A DNA stretch of 64,000 nt from Salinicola endophyticus (GTDB lineage Bacteria > Pseudomonadota > Gammaproteobacteria > Pseudomonadales > Halomonadaceae), in NCBI RefSeq assembly GCF_040536835.1, contig NZ_CP159578.1, positions 3,472,001 through 3,536,000 of the forward strand, read 5' to 3'. Below, in pieces: positions 39,911 through 52,574 of the stretch. The notes under the pieces were generated by a model. That model had not been told where the DNA came from and ran no database searches. It saw nothing but the letters and a program-made list of their open reading frames with translations. Position 1 is the first letter of the stretch; each line of letters begins with the position of its first letter. The position numbers were made by a program, and so were the translations under genes.

Positions 39911-40873
39911 ATGGCAGAATCCAAACCGGTCATTTTCGCGGCCATGGGCGGCAACCTCGCCATTGCCGTGACCAAGTTCTTCGCCGCTGCCATGACCGGC
40001 AGCTCGGCGATGCTCTCCGAAGGCATCCACTCGGTGGTCGACACCGGCAACCAGGTTCTGCTGCTGCTCGGCATGCAGCGGGCCAAGCGGCCACCCAGCG
40101 AGCAGTTCCCGTTCGGCCACGGCAAGGAGATCTATTTCTGGAGCTTCGTCGTCGCGCTGCTGATCTTCGCCGTCGGCTCCGGGGTCTCGCTCTACGAGGG
40201 CGTGGTGCACATACTGCATCCCGAGCCGATCGAATCACCGCTGATCAACTACATCGTGCTCGGGCTCGGCATCCTCTTCGAGGGCGCCTCCTGGGCCTTT
40301 GCGCTCAATGAATTTCGCAAGACCAAGGGCAAGTGGAGCTACCTCGAGGCGGTCCACCGCGGCAAGGACCCGTCGATGTTCGTGGTGGTGTTCGAGGACT
40401 CCGCCGCCCTGCTGGGCCTGATGGTGGCATTGGCCGGGGTCGGCCTCAGCCAGTGGACGGGACTGGCCATCTTCGACGGCATCGCGTCGGTGATCATCGG
40501 GCTGATTCTCGGCGGCACCGCAATCTGGCTGGCGATGGAGACCAAGGGGCTGCTGATCGGCGAGGCGGCCAACCGCCACGTGGTCGACGACATCCGCCAG
40601 CTCGCCTACGACGCCGAAGGCATCGAACAGGTCAACGAGGTACTGACCATGCACATGGGCCCGGACTTCGTGCTGGTCAATCTCAGCGTACGCTTCGCGC
40701 GTGACGCCAGGGCCGAACGCATCGAACGCACCATCGTCGAGCTCGACCGCCAGATCAAGCAACGCCACGCCACGGTCAAGCGCATCTTCGTCGAGGCCGA
40801 AGCGCGCGCCGGCGTGGACAACCGGGAAGACCCGAGCGGCAGCGGTGACGAGATGCCCGCCCCCGCCAATTGA
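39911..40873 (+). CDS. Cation diffusion facilitator family transporter
   Basis: A 320-residue CDF transporter with a strong AAGGAGGTCCGC ribosome site. Six membrane helices are expected: residues about 7-25, 48-62, 76-100, 112-130, 157-177 and 184-204. The first metal half-site is SEGIHSVVDTGNQ in helix 2 (about 36-48). In helix 5 the usual HxxxD is replaced by FEDSAALLG, as in the ZnT9-like branch. FGHGKE and a C-terminal ferredoxin-like domain (NEVLTMHMGPDFVLVNLSV) follow. Because the second half-site is altered, zinc export should not be assumed. The gene is downstream of the dap group but has a 161-base gap of its own. Confidence 0.9.
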   Translation: MAESKPVIFAAMGGNLAIAVTKFFAAAMTGSSAMLSEGIHSVVDTGNQVLLLLGMQRAKRPPSEQFPFGHGKEIYFWSFVVALLIFAVGSGVSLYEGVVHILHPEPIESPLINYIVLGLGILFEGASWAFALNEFRKTKGKWSYLEAVHRGKDPSMFVVVFEDSAALLGLMVALAGVGLSQWTGLAIFDGIASVIIGLILGGTAIWLAMETKGLLIGEAANRHVVDDIRQLAYDAEGIEQVNEVLTMHMGPDFVLVNLSVRFARDARAERIERTIVELDRQIKQRHATVKRIFVEAEARAGVDNREDPSGSGDEMPAPAN

Positions 40874-40913
40874 CGCACCGGCGTCACACCGGGCCATGGC
40901 CCACTGCCAGACA

Positions 40914-40952
40914 TAAAAAAACCGCCCCCGGCGTCAGACGCCGGAGGCGGTT
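40914..40952 (-). terminator. Intrinsic terminator of the membrane cold-shock gene
   Basis: On the minus strand AACCGCCTCCGGCGTC, a short loop and the matching arm GACGCCGGGGGCGGTT precede a run of seven Ts. The plus strand has no T run after the stem, so this serves the gene at 40970 rather than the cation transporter. Confidence 0.88.
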
Positions 40953-40969
40953 GGGATGGTGGCTGATGC

Positions 40970-41452
40970 TCAGGTGATGACGGTGACGTCGTCGGCCTGC
41001 AACCCCCGATCGTTCTCGATCACGTGATAGCGCACTTTCTGCCCCTCGGCGAGGGTACGGTGCCCCTTGCCACGAATGGCGCGAAAATGGACGAAGACAT
41101 CCTCGCCGCTGGCGCGAGTGATGAAGCCGTAACCCTTGTTGACGTTGAACCACTTCACTTCACCCAGCTCGCGGTCGTCGTTCTCGACCTCCGCCAGCAT
41201 GGCGGCGGTCACCGCCTTGGGCGTCGCCGGCGACAGCAGCGAGACCGTCAGCGTCGCCAGCAGCAGGACGATAAAGACCGCCAGCACCGTGGCCGCATAC
41301 ATCGCCGAGACACCTTCGACGTTCAGGAACCAGGTGAGATCGGTGGCCAGGACGCTACTGATCAGGGTGATCAGCAGACCGATCAGCAGTGGCGAGGGAA
41401 TGGAGAGGAGTAGACTGATCAACGTACAGCGTAGAAAGACCTTGCTATTCAT
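40970..41452 (-). CDS. Membrane-anchored cold-shock-domain protein
   Basis: A 160-residue protein with two hydrophobic helices (about 11-35, LISLLLSIPSPLLIGLLITLIS, and 50-74, AMYAATVLAVFIVLLLATLTV) followed by a short acidic linker and a full cold-shock domain (about 96-160). The nucleic-acid motifs are intact: KWFNVNKGYGFITR (RNP1 region) and EDVFVHFRAI (RNP2). The domain would face the cytoplasm if both ends are inside, tethering an RNA- or ssDNA-binding module to the inner membrane. Most cold-shock proteins are soluble and about 70 residues. It has its own terminator and lies between two unrelated genes, so its partner is unknown. Confidence 0.88.
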   Translation of the reverse strand: MNSKVFLRCTLISLLLSIPSPLLIGLLITLISSVLATDLTWFLNVEGVSAMYAATVLAVFIVLLLATLTVSLLSPATPKAVTAAMLAEVENDDRELGEVKWFNVNKGYGFITRASGEDVFVHFRAIRGKGHRTLAEGQKVRYHVIENDRGLQADDVTVIT

Positions 41453-41516
41453 GGATTCTCATATCTCTAGACGTCGGGATAGCGGAACGCGCGCCGCCCG
41501 GGGGCGGGCAGGTAAG

Positions 41517-41659
41517 GGAAGCGCTGAATAAATCGCCGAGCGAGATGAAAGGCAAGGCGCACGGAGCACAGAAGGCGAGACATAACGTGGGGTTAGGCGA
41601 GCCTTCGAGTACCGCGCAACGCAGCCATTCGCTCGTGCAGGCATTTATGCAGTGGTTCC
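41517..41659. repeat. Family B inverted-repeat element, copy 1
   Basis: About 143 bases. Its ends GGAAGCGCTGAATAAAT and ATTTATGCAGTGGTTCC are imperfect inverted repeats. The same element occurs in opposite orientation at 55526-55669, with roughly 85% identity by eye. It contains GAGATGAAAGGCAAGGCGCA and GACATAACGTGGGGTTAGG blocks. No transposase is encoded. The flanking 41660-41753 holds the slyX upstream region with no clear promoter. Confidence 0.85.
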
Positions 41660-41753
41660 TAAGGTTGTGATACTGACTACTTGTATTACCAATGACCGGC
41701 CTCATATAGCGCCGGCTGACGATCCTCGAACAGACATGCCAAAGGTGCCGTGA

Positions 41754-42029
41754 ATGAATAATGAGACACAGCCTTCGAAGTCTAACACGGCAAATCCTGC
41801 GTCGCTCAGCTCCGCCGAGGCACGCCTGGAGGCGCTGGAGAGCCGCCTGACCTATCAGGAGGATTGGCTGGAAACCCTGGATGCACGGGTGCGTGAGCAG
41901 TCCGCCGAGATCGAGCGGCTGACCCGCATCAACACCCTGATGCAGCAACGCCTGCGCGAACAGCGCAGTGCCCTGGATGCCCTCGACGGAGGCAGCGAGA
42001 GCGCCCACGAGCGCCCGCCGCACTACTGA
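41754..42029 (+). CDS. slyX: SlyX family protein
   Basis: A 91-residue protein dominated by a coiled coil (about 20-75; ARLEALESRLTYQEDWLETL and ERLTRINTLMQQRLREQR). The C-terminus ends PPHY, as in SlyX proteins. SlyX is widespread in gammaproteobacteria, often near slyD, and its function is not established. AAGGTG lies before the start. Convergent trxB ends 126 bases away, with a strong hairpin between. Confidence 0.9.
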   Translation: MNNETQPSKSNTANPASLSSAEARLEALESRLTYQEDWLETLDARVREQSAEIERLTRINTLMQQRLREQRSALDALDGGSESAHERPPHY

Positions 42030-42093
42030 GTGCAGCCGCTTTCCGGGCGCTGTGTTGCGGTCGCGGGATGAGCCCCGAGCCCCACCCAACGCA

Positions 42094-42119
42094 AGCGGCC
42101 CGGCAGATGCCGGGCCGCT
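42094..42119. terminator. Perfect hairpin between convergent slyX and trxB
   Basis: AGCGGCCCGGCA and its exact complement TGCCGGGCCGCT meet with almost no loop, in the gap between the two convergent genes. There is no T run on either strand, so it may act as a bidirectional transcript end or stabiliser. Confidence 0.55.
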
Positions 42120-42154
42120 GGTCGCCTACCGCCGCGCCGTGCGCGGGGTGGACA

Positions 42155-43893
<1,739 letters not shown>

Positions 43894-44055
43894 GGGCTTC
43901 TCCTGTCGTAGCGTGGGTTGAGCGTCGAGAAATGTAAGCCGATTAGACTAACGACTTACTCTTTCATGCTCCAATTTAATTGCCGCAATCAGGGATATAG
44001 GCAATCACTATCGGGTGGCTGGCATCGACGGATCACGTCGGCGCGTCACCCTCGT

Positions 44056-44262
44056 CTACAGCACGTCATCGTCGGTGGCCAGCGTCACCGTATCCAGCTC
44101 GCCTTCGGCGTCCACGTCGACGCGCAGTTGAATCGGCTGGCAGCACACCGCGCAATCTTCCCAGGTCACATGGCTGCCGGCGCTGACGTCGAGCAGCAGG
44201 GTAAAGGGCGCATCGCAGTAGGGACAGTGTACCGGCCATTCGCGTAGCGCTTCATATGCCAT
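44056..44262 (-). CDS. CPXCG-motif cysteine-rich protein
   Basis: A 68-residue protein of the small CPXCG family. Two cysteine pairs form a likely zinc ribbon: HCPYCDAPFTLLLDVSAG (about 12-29) and DCAVCCQPIQLRV. The acidic C-terminus reads LATDDDVL. Function is not established for this family. Its start ATG (44262-44260) shares bases with the TGA of the upstream small ORF, so the two are probably translationally coupled. GGGGAGG lies just before. Confidence 0.85.
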   Translation of the reverse strand: MAYEALREWPVHCPYCDAPFTLLLDVSAGSHVTWEDCAVCCQPIQLRVDVDAEGELDTVTLATDDDVL

Positions 44263-44432
44263 CACGCCTCCCCGCTTTCGACACTGAGGTTGTCGTCACT
44301 GGCTGCATCGTCGCTGAGCTGAGCTAAGCTTGAAGTGGTGTCGGCAAGCGCGACTTTCAAGGCCCCCGCTGTCATTACCGCGCACACGATCAACAGGCGC
44401 GCGGGATTGAAAAGAGATGTTATGGTGCCCAT
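44262..44432 (-). CDS. Small secreted peptide (56 aa), hypothetical
   Basis: A 56-residue ORF with a good signal-peptide shape: a basic and polar start (MGTITSLFNPAR), a hydrophobic core (LLIVCAVMTAGALKV) and a probable cleavage site ALA|D at about residue 25. The mature part is short and acidic, DTTSSLAQLSDDAASDDNLS. Its stop overlaps the start of the CPXCG gene. No strong ribosome site is seen for the ATG at 44432. No homologue was recognised. It could be a real secreted peptide or a translated leader for the CPXCG gene. A family A element begins 54 bases upstream. Confidence 0.5.
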   Translation of the reverse strand: MGTITSLFNPARLLIVCAVMTAGALKVALADTTSSLAQLSDDAASDDNLSVESGEA

Positions 44433-44485
44433 GCTTATTGTCGACAACTTTGTTTCGGCCGCGTCATGTCGCGGCAACGGCCCTT

Positions 44486-44628
44486 GGGCTTGTACGAAAA
44501 GTCAGCGAGCGAAGGCAAGACAAGGCAAAAATCGGCGAAAACGCGGAGTTTACGCGGTGTAAATGAGCATTTTGAGCCGATTTTTAACGCCGTATTGCCG
44601 AGCGCAGATAGTTTTCGTACTGAGCCTA
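44486..44628. repeat. Family A palindromic interspersed element, copy 2
   Basis: About 143 bases nearly identical to 25147-25290 over long runs (GCAAGACAAGGCAAAAATCG, GGTGTAAATGAGCAT and TTTTTAACGCCGTATTGCCG are shared). Ends read GGGCTTGTACGAAAA and TTTTCGTACTGAGCCTA. It lies in the 351-base gap between the small ORF at 44262 and acnA. The remaining 155 bases up to acnA hold no clear feature beyond an ATG-proximal GAGGAGGATGATCC. Confidence 0.85.
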
Positions 44629-44783
44629 GGACAAGATCGGAAAGCGTATACAGAGCGCGCCGCCAAGACGGCCGCCAGCCAGGAGCCCCCGACGGCCGCG
44701 TTGCCGTCGGACCGTCGCTAAGGAACCGGACCGGCAGCCACGGAAAGACCCATGGCCGCGCCGCCCAATGAGGAGGATGATCC

Positions 44784-47546
<2,763 letters not shown>

Positions 47547-47561
47547 GACGCTGGCAACCCG

Positions 47562-48323
47562 CTACAGAGCCTCACCGCCCCCCTGGGTCGGCGGGGCTTT
47601 TTCATGGGCAGGCCGCGCGGCCAGCCAGCACTCGAGATCGTGCTGGGCGGTCTCCAGCATCTCCAGATTGAGCGTGCGCGTGGAGATCGCCCGCGACAGC
47701 GCGCGCACGCGCTTGTTGAGTCCCGGCAGCACCTGCTCCTCGCCGTTGACCCCGAGCTTGTCGTAGAGCGTCAGCAGACGGTTCTGCACCGTGCGCAGCG
47801 ACAGCCCCTGACGCTCGGCGATCAGCCGGTCCTGCAGCCCCAGGGCGAGATCCAGCAGCACCGCATACTCGCTGTGGCTGAGCGAGTGGCGTGGCGAGAC
47901 GCTGCGCCGGCGCAGACGCTGGATCTCGCGATCCATCATCACCTGCCCCTCCAGCAGCACCGCCCGCAGCACCAGCTTGAGACGTTCGCGGCTGGCGGTC
48001 TTGAGCACGTAGCCATAGGCGCTGTGGGTCGGCACGATATCGGCGACCCCGCGCAGGTAGGCCTCGTCGGAGTAGTTGGACCAGAACAGGATGCGGGTGT
48101 GCGGGCGCTCGTGCCAGATGGTCCGTGCGGCCTCGATGCCATTACGCCGGGCCATCTGCAGATCCATCACCACCGCCTCGAAGCGCCCGGCGCGCGCCGC
48201 CGCCTCACCCTGCAGCCCGTCCTGCACATGCAGCGTCTCGGTCACCTCCGGCAGCGCCTCAGCGATCACCCCCTGCAGGAAAGAGGCGTGGAACTGGTCA
48301 TCCTCCACCACCAGGATCTTCAC
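47562..48323 (-). CDS. LuxR-type response regulator
   Basis: A 253-residue response regulator. The receiver domain has MKILVVEDDQFHASFLQGVI (acidic pair EDD, 7-9), phospho-acceptor Asp in VVMDLQMARRNGIEA (about 53), and the conserved Lys in YVLKTASRERL (about 106). The output domain is a LuxR-like helix-turn-helix (about 148-205, HSEYAVLLDLALGLQDRLIA and LSLRTVQNRLLTLYDKLG). The DNA-binding half resembles the LuxR/NarL family but is somewhat diverged. It starts at GTG 48323 with GGAGGCCGCGGC upstream and overlaps the kinase stop by 4 bases. The last codons coincide with the acnA terminator. Confidence 0.9.
   Translation of the reverse strand: MKILVVEDDQFHASFLQGVIAEALPEVTETLHVQDGLQGEAAARAGRFEAVVMDLQMARRNGIEAARTIWHERPHTRILFWSNYSDEAYLRGVADIVPTHSAYGYVLKTASRERLKLVLRAVLLEGQVMMDREIQRLRRRSVSPRHSLSHSEYAVLLDLALGLQDRLIAERQGLSLRTVQNRLLTLYDKLGVNGEEQVLPGLNKRVRALSRAISTRTLNLEMLETAQHDLECWLAARPAHEKAPPTQGGGEAL
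47569..47605 (+). terminator. acnA terminator overlapping the convergent response-regulator gene
   Basis: On the plus strand GCCTCACCGCC and GGCGGGGC can pair around CCCCTGGGTC, followed by TTTTTC. The hairpin and T tract lie within the last codons of the convergent response regulator (encoding EKAPPTQGGG), so termination signal and coding sequence share the DNA. Confidence 0.65.
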
Positions 48324-49564
48324 GCCGCGGCCTCCGTTGGCGGCAGCGCCAGCCGCACCGCGACCCGGGTGCCGACGTGCTCGAAGATATCCAGGGTGGC
48401 GCCGATCAGCCGCGCCCGGGTGCGCATGTGGATCATCCCGGACTGGCGCGTACCGGCATTGACGAGTCCCTGGCCATCGTCGTCCACGCTGACACACAGA
48501 GTGTTGTCCGGGGCCTGCGTCATGCGCACCTCGATACGCTCGGCGCGCGCATGTCTCGCGGCGTTGTTGATCGCCTCCTGGACGATCCGGTAGAGCGCGG
48601 TACGGGTCTCCCCGGGCAGCCGGTCCGGCGCCCCCGCGGTGAGATCCTCGACCAGAATCTGGATACGCTCGCCCTCGGTGGCCCGCTCGAGGTGATCGCG
48701 CACCGCATGGTGGAAGCCGAACAGATCGAGCAGCTTGGGCGCGGTGCGGTCGATGATGCAGCGCAGGTCGTCGATGCTCTGGGCCAGCGCCTGCGCCAGT
48801 GTCTCGCGACTGGGCGGCGGCCCCGCGCCCTCCAGCTCGCGCAGCAGCCGGGTCAGGTCGGCCAGGGTCTGGTCGTGCAGATCCATGCCGATACGCTGAC
48901 GCGCCTGCTCCAGCGCCTGGGTCAACTGCAGCGAGCCCTGGCGCAGCCACTCCTCGCTGGCCTGGGTCTGGCTGCGGCCGTGGGCCTGCTGGCGCAGCTC
49001 GGCGGCGCCGTGCAGGGCGTGGAACACCGGTGCCAGCGGCGCCGCCAGACGCTGGATCAGGGCGACGTCTTCGGCATCGAAGTGGTCGGCCTCGCGGTGC
49101 GAGACGCTCAGCGCGCCGATCACCTGACCGCCGCTGCGCAGCGCCACGTGAACCCGGCTGCGCAGCTGGTGGGCGAAGATCGGCTCGCAGCAGGCGCCGG
49201 CGAAGATCTGGCGCGGATCGAGCAGCGCATTGGCGCTGACCATCAGCGGCAGCGAGCCGTCGAGCACCGCTCGAATCGGCGAGCAGTCGAGCCGGGTGCG
49301 CCGCGCCGACCAGTGGGTACTGATCCCCACTTCATAGCTCACCGACCACTCGGGCCCGTCGTGAAGGCAGACATCGGCATGGGTGAACGGCAGCAGCGGC
49401 GTCAGCGCCTCGGCGACCCGATCGAGTGCAGCCTGGATATCACTCGCCTCGCCCAGCAGTGCGGGAAGCCGCAGCAGCAGCGCAGTGACCTCGGCCTCGC
49501 GCGCCGCCGCGGTCTCGCCGGGCAGCCTCTCCGCCAGGGGCTGAGGACTCATCGTCTCGCTCAC
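48320..49564 (-). CDS. Sensor histidine kinase with GAF domain
   Basis: A 414-residue soluble kinase. A GAF-like sensor (about 40-195) with Cys-containing segments (ADVCLHDGPEWSVSYEVG, IFAGACCEPIFAH) is followed by a coiled linker, a HisKA_3 dimerisation/phosphoacceptor domain (ALEQARQRIGMDLHDQTLAD, His about 240) and a HATPase domain (IVQEAINNAARHARA, N box; VDDDGQGL; QSGMIHMRTRARLI). No membrane helices are present, so it senses a cytoplasmic signal. The start is GTG 49564, supported by GAGGAG six bases upstream. It is divergent from the sugar ABC operon at 49920, so that operon is the likely target. Confidence 0.9.
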   Translation of the reverse strand: MSETMSPQPLAERLPGETAAAREAEVTALLLRLPALLGEASDIQAALDRVAEALTPLLPFTHADVCLHDGPEWSVSYEVGISTHWSARRTRLDCSPIRAVLDGSLPLMVSANALLDPRQIFAGACCEPIFAHQLRSRVHVALRSGGQVIGALSVSHREADHFDAEDVALIQRLAAPLAPVFHALHGAAELRQQAHGRSQTQASEEWLRQGSLQLTQALEQARQRIGMDLHDQTLADLTRLLRELEGAGPPPSRETLAQALAQSIDDLRCIIDRTAPKLLDLFGFHHAVRDHLERATEGERIQILVEDLTAGAPDRLPGETRTALYRIVQEAINNAARHARAERIEVRMTQAPDNTLCVSVDDDGQGLVNAGTRQSGMIHMRTRARLIGATLDIFEHVGTRVAVRLALPPTEAAA

Positions 49565-49718
49565 ACCGGACTCCTCTGGTGTCTGGCCTGCTGGGCTAGA
49601 ACGCGCTTCATGGCCCGCACGGCCTGGATAATCATGGCACGGGCGCGGACTCGCGCGCCCGTGTCAGGCGCCCATCAGGCGCCAGGTGGACCAGCATAGC
49701 GGCATCGCCGGCGCCTTC

Positions 49719-49760
49719 CCCTCATCCTTAAGTTGAGGGTGAAACTGCGGGAACCCGCAG
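49719..49760. promoter_or_regulatory. Two inverted repeats between the kinase gene and the ABC operon
   Basis: The 355-base divergent gap holds CCCTCA-N9-TGAGGG (49719-49739) and a 16-bp palindrome CTGCGGGAACCCGCAG (49745-49760). They sit side by side and are the only clear dyads in the gap. They are plausible operators for the adjacent response regulator, although the GC palindrome could also be an mRNA hairpin. No confident -35/-10 was found. Confidence 0.45.
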
Positions 49761-49919
49761 CATTTGTGCGGGGCGCCGCCTTTACACCCCAGACCGCCAC
49801 GCCCAACCATGTTCATCCCTGGACACGCGTCCGATACCACGCCCCGCCAGAGGGCGACGTCCGCACCGCCAGCGCGACCCGATCGCGACGGCGGGCGGCA
49901 GAAGAGATGGGAGCCGAGC

Positions 49920-51128
49920 ATGACCCCTGATAACGACAACCGGCGCTGGCGTGCGGGCCTGCTGGGGCTGGCCCTGAGTGCCGCGGCCCTCGCCGCGCAC
50001 GCCGATACCGGCGACGAGGCAGCGGCAACGCCCCGGGACCCGGCCCAGACTCAGGTCGCAAGCCAGAGCCAAGCCCAGCCTCGGAAGAGTGCGACCACGG
50101 ACAAGCGCATCGCGCTCTCCAACAACTACGCCGGCAACGCTTGGCGCCAACAGATGCTCGCGGCATGGCAGTCGCAGACCGCACCGGCGGTCAAGACCGG
50201 CGTGGTCGCCGCCGCCGACGCCTTCACCATCGGCGAGAACCAGCCCACCGATCAGGCCGCCCAGATCCAGAACCTGATCCTGCAGGGCTACGACGCCATC
50301 GTGATCGACGCCGCCTCGACCACCGCCCTCAACGGCGCGGTGCAGGAGGCCTGCGACGCCGGCGTGGTGGTGGTCTCGTTCGACGGCATAGTCACCGCCC
50401 CCTGCGCCTGGAAGATCGTCAACGACTTCCGCGAGTGGGGCCGCGAGCAGGTCGACTACATGGCCAAGCGCTTCCCCGATGGCGCCAACCTGCTCGAGGT
50501 GCGTGGGCTGCCGGGAACCTTCGTCGATGACGACCTGCACCAGGGCATCGTCGACGAGCTCGAGCACTACCCCAAGCTGCACATCGTCTCCTCGGTGGAG
50601 GGCGACTGGGCCCAGGACGTGACCCAGCAGGCGGTGGCCGGGGTACTGCCCTCGCTGCCGCACATCGACGGCGTGCTCAACCAGGGCGGCGAGGCCTACG
50701 GCGTAGCCCAGGCGTTTCGCGCCTCGCAGCGCGAGATGCCGGTGATCATCTTCTCCAACGCCCAGGACGAACTGGCCTGGTGGGCCGAACAGCACCGCAA
50801 AAACGGCTACCAGAGCATCGCCATCTCCAACGCCCCCGGCATCGCCGTGGTCGCCTTCTGGGTGGCCCAGCGCATTCTCGCCGGCGAAGACGTGCCCAAA
50901 CAGCTGACGGTACCGCTCTACCACATTCGCCAGGACGAGCTCTCCGAGGTGCTGGCGCATACGCCCAAGGGCTCGGTGGCCGACCAGATCTTCACCCGCG
51001 CCGACGTCGAACGGCTGATCCAGCAGGCCCGAGCCACGCAAACCTCGACGACTGAACCCAGCCCCGCCACGGCCCAAGACCAGGACCAGGCCAAGAACCC
51101 GCCCGCCGCCGAGGAGACCCAGCCATGA
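49920..51128 (+). CDS. Sugar ABC transporter substrate-binding protein
   Basis: A 402-residue periplasmic-binding protein of the CUT2-type (ribose/galactose-like) group. A Sec signal peptide (about 1-29, [17 protein letters not shown]) has no lipobox, so the protein is soluble. After a disordered segment (30-60), two alpha/beta lobes follow ([74 protein letters not shown]). A long Gln/Pro/Thr-rich tail (about 373-402) is unusual. The ligand is not deducible. The stop overlaps the ATPase start by 4 bases. Confidence 0.9.
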   Translation: MTPDNDNRRWRAGLLGLALSAAALAAHADTGDEAAATPRDPAQTQVASQSQAQPRKSATTDKRIALSNNYAGNAWRQQMLAAWQSQTAPAVKTGVVAAADAFTIGENQPTDQAAQIQNLILQGYDAIVIDAASTTALNGAVQEACDAGVVVVSFDGIVTAPCAWKIVNDFREWGREQVDYMAKRFPDGANLLEVRGLPGTFVDDDLHQGIVDELEHYPKLHIVSSVEGDWAQDVTQQAVAGVLPSLPHIDGVLNQGGEAYGVAQAFRASQREMPVIIFSNAQDELAWWAEQHRKNGYQSIAISNAPGIAVVAFWVAQRILAGEDVPKQLTVPLYHIRQDELSEVLAHTPKGSVADQIFTRADVERLIQQARATQTSTTEPSPATAQDQDQAKNPPAAEETQP

Positions 51129-52573
51129 ACACGTCTCAACCGGTCGCAGCCGTGGTCGCCCTGCGCGGCGTGCACAAGCAGTTCGGCGCGGTCAGGGCGA
51201 TCGATGGCATCGACCTCACCCTGGCCCCCGGCGAGTGCGTGGGGCTGGTGGGCCACAACGGCGCCGGCAAGTCGACCCTGGTCAATCTGATCAACGGCAC
51301 GCTCAAGCCGAGCCGCGGCGAGATCGACAGCCACGTGACCCGCGGCGGTCGCGGCAGCGCCATCCGCTCGGTGTTCCAGGAGCTCTCGCTGTGCCCCAAT
51401 CTGAGCGCGGCCGAGAACCTGCGCATCGCCCACCCTACGCTCAAGGGGCTGGGCTGGCGCCGTCGCGCCGGCGCCGAGATCCGCACCAGCCTGGACCAGG
51501 TGTTTCCCGGCCACGGCATCGACACCGACGCCCGGGTCGACACGCTGTCCATCGCCCAGCGTCAGATGATCGAGATCGCCATCGGCTTCGCCCCGCGCGG
51601 CGGCCAGGCGCGGCTGGTGATCCTCGACGAGCCCACCTCGTCGCTGGATGCGGGCATCGCCGAACAGCTGCTGGCCTACGTCGAGCGTTTCTGCGCCGAG
51701 GGCGGCACGGTGGTGTTCATCTCGCACATGCTGGGCGAGATCTTCCGCGTCGCTACCCGCATCGTGGTGATGCAGGACGGCCGCGTGGTGGCCGAGCGTG
51801 CGAGCCAGGACTTCGACCGCGACTCGCTGGTCGACGCCATGGGCCATGTGGCCCAGCACGCCCCGAGCGCCGACCAGCGTCGGTATGCCGAGGGCGCCAG
51901 CGCGGCCGGAGCCGCGGGCGAGATGGTGATCGAGGATAGCGCCGGGCTCAGCGCACGGCGCGGCGAGATCGTCGGCCTCGCCGGGCTCGCCGGCCACGGC
52001 CAGGCCGAAGCCCTGGCCAAGCTCTATTTCGCCAGTACCTCCGGCTGGCGCGCACCGCGCCAGCCCCGGATGGCCTTCGTCGCCGGCGACCGCGGCCGCG
52101 ACGGCGTGCTGCCGCTGTGGTCGATCCTGCGCAACCTGAGCCTCTCGGTGTTGCCGGCCGGGGCCCGCAGCGGCGCGGTGGATCGCCGCGCCGAGGCGAC
52201 GCTGGGCCGCGAGTGGCAGCAGCGCATCGGCATCCGCAGCGACGATCTGGGCAACCCCATCACCTCGCTCTCCGGCGGCAACCAGCAGAAGGTGCTGTTC
52301 GCCCGGGCGCTGGCGTCGAGCGCCCCCATCGTGGTGATGGACGACCCCATGCGCGGGGTCGATGTCGGCACCAAGCAGGAGGTCTATGCGCTGATTCGTG
52401 CCGAGGCCGACGCCGGCCGGACTTTCCTGTGGTACTCCACCGAAACCGAGGAGGTATGCCAGTGCGATCGCGTCTTCGTCTTCCGCGACGGCAAGATCTC
52501 GGCCGAACTGAGCGGCGCCGAGATCAACGAAGAGCGCATCCTGGCCGCCTCGTTCGAGATGCAGGAGAACTGA
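51125..52573 (+). CDS. CUT2-type sugar ABC transporter ATP-binding protein
   Basis: A 482-residue tandem ATPase. The N-terminal half has Walker [11 protein letters not shown] (about 38-47), a degenerate signature LSIAQRQ, Walker [14 protein letters not shown] and an ISHM H-loop. The C-terminal half has no usable Walker A ([13 protein letters not shown]), a canonical signature LSGGNQQKV, and Walker [13 protein letters not shown], where Asp replaces the usual catalytic Glu. This asymmetry is typical of RbsA-like proteins except for the E-to-D change. It energises two permeases that follow within 2 bases and after 44 bases. Confidence 0.93.
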   Translation: MNTSQPVAAVVALRGVHKQFGAVRAIDGIDLTLAPGECVGLVGHNGAGKSTLVNLINGTLKPSRGEIDSHVTRGGRGSAIRSVFQELSLCPNLSAAENLRIAHPTLKGLGWRRRAGAEIRTSLDQVFPGHGIDTDARVDTLSIAQRQMIEIAIGFAPRGGQARLVILDEPTSSLDAGIAEQLLAYVERFCAEGGTVVFISHMLGEIFRVATRIVVMQDGRVVAERASQDFDRDSLVDAMGHVAQHAPSADQRRYAEGASAAGAAGEMVIEDSAGLSARRGEIVGLAGLAGHGQAEALAKLYFASTSGWRAPRQPRMAFVAGDRGRDGVLPLWSILRNLSLSVLPAGARSGAVDRRAEATLGREWQQRIGIRSDDLGNPITSLSGGNQQKVLFARALASSAPIVVMDDPMRGVDVGTKQEVYALIRAEADAGRTFLWYSTETEEVCQCDRVFVFRDGKISAELSGAEINEERILAASFEMQEN

Positions 52574-52574
52574 G

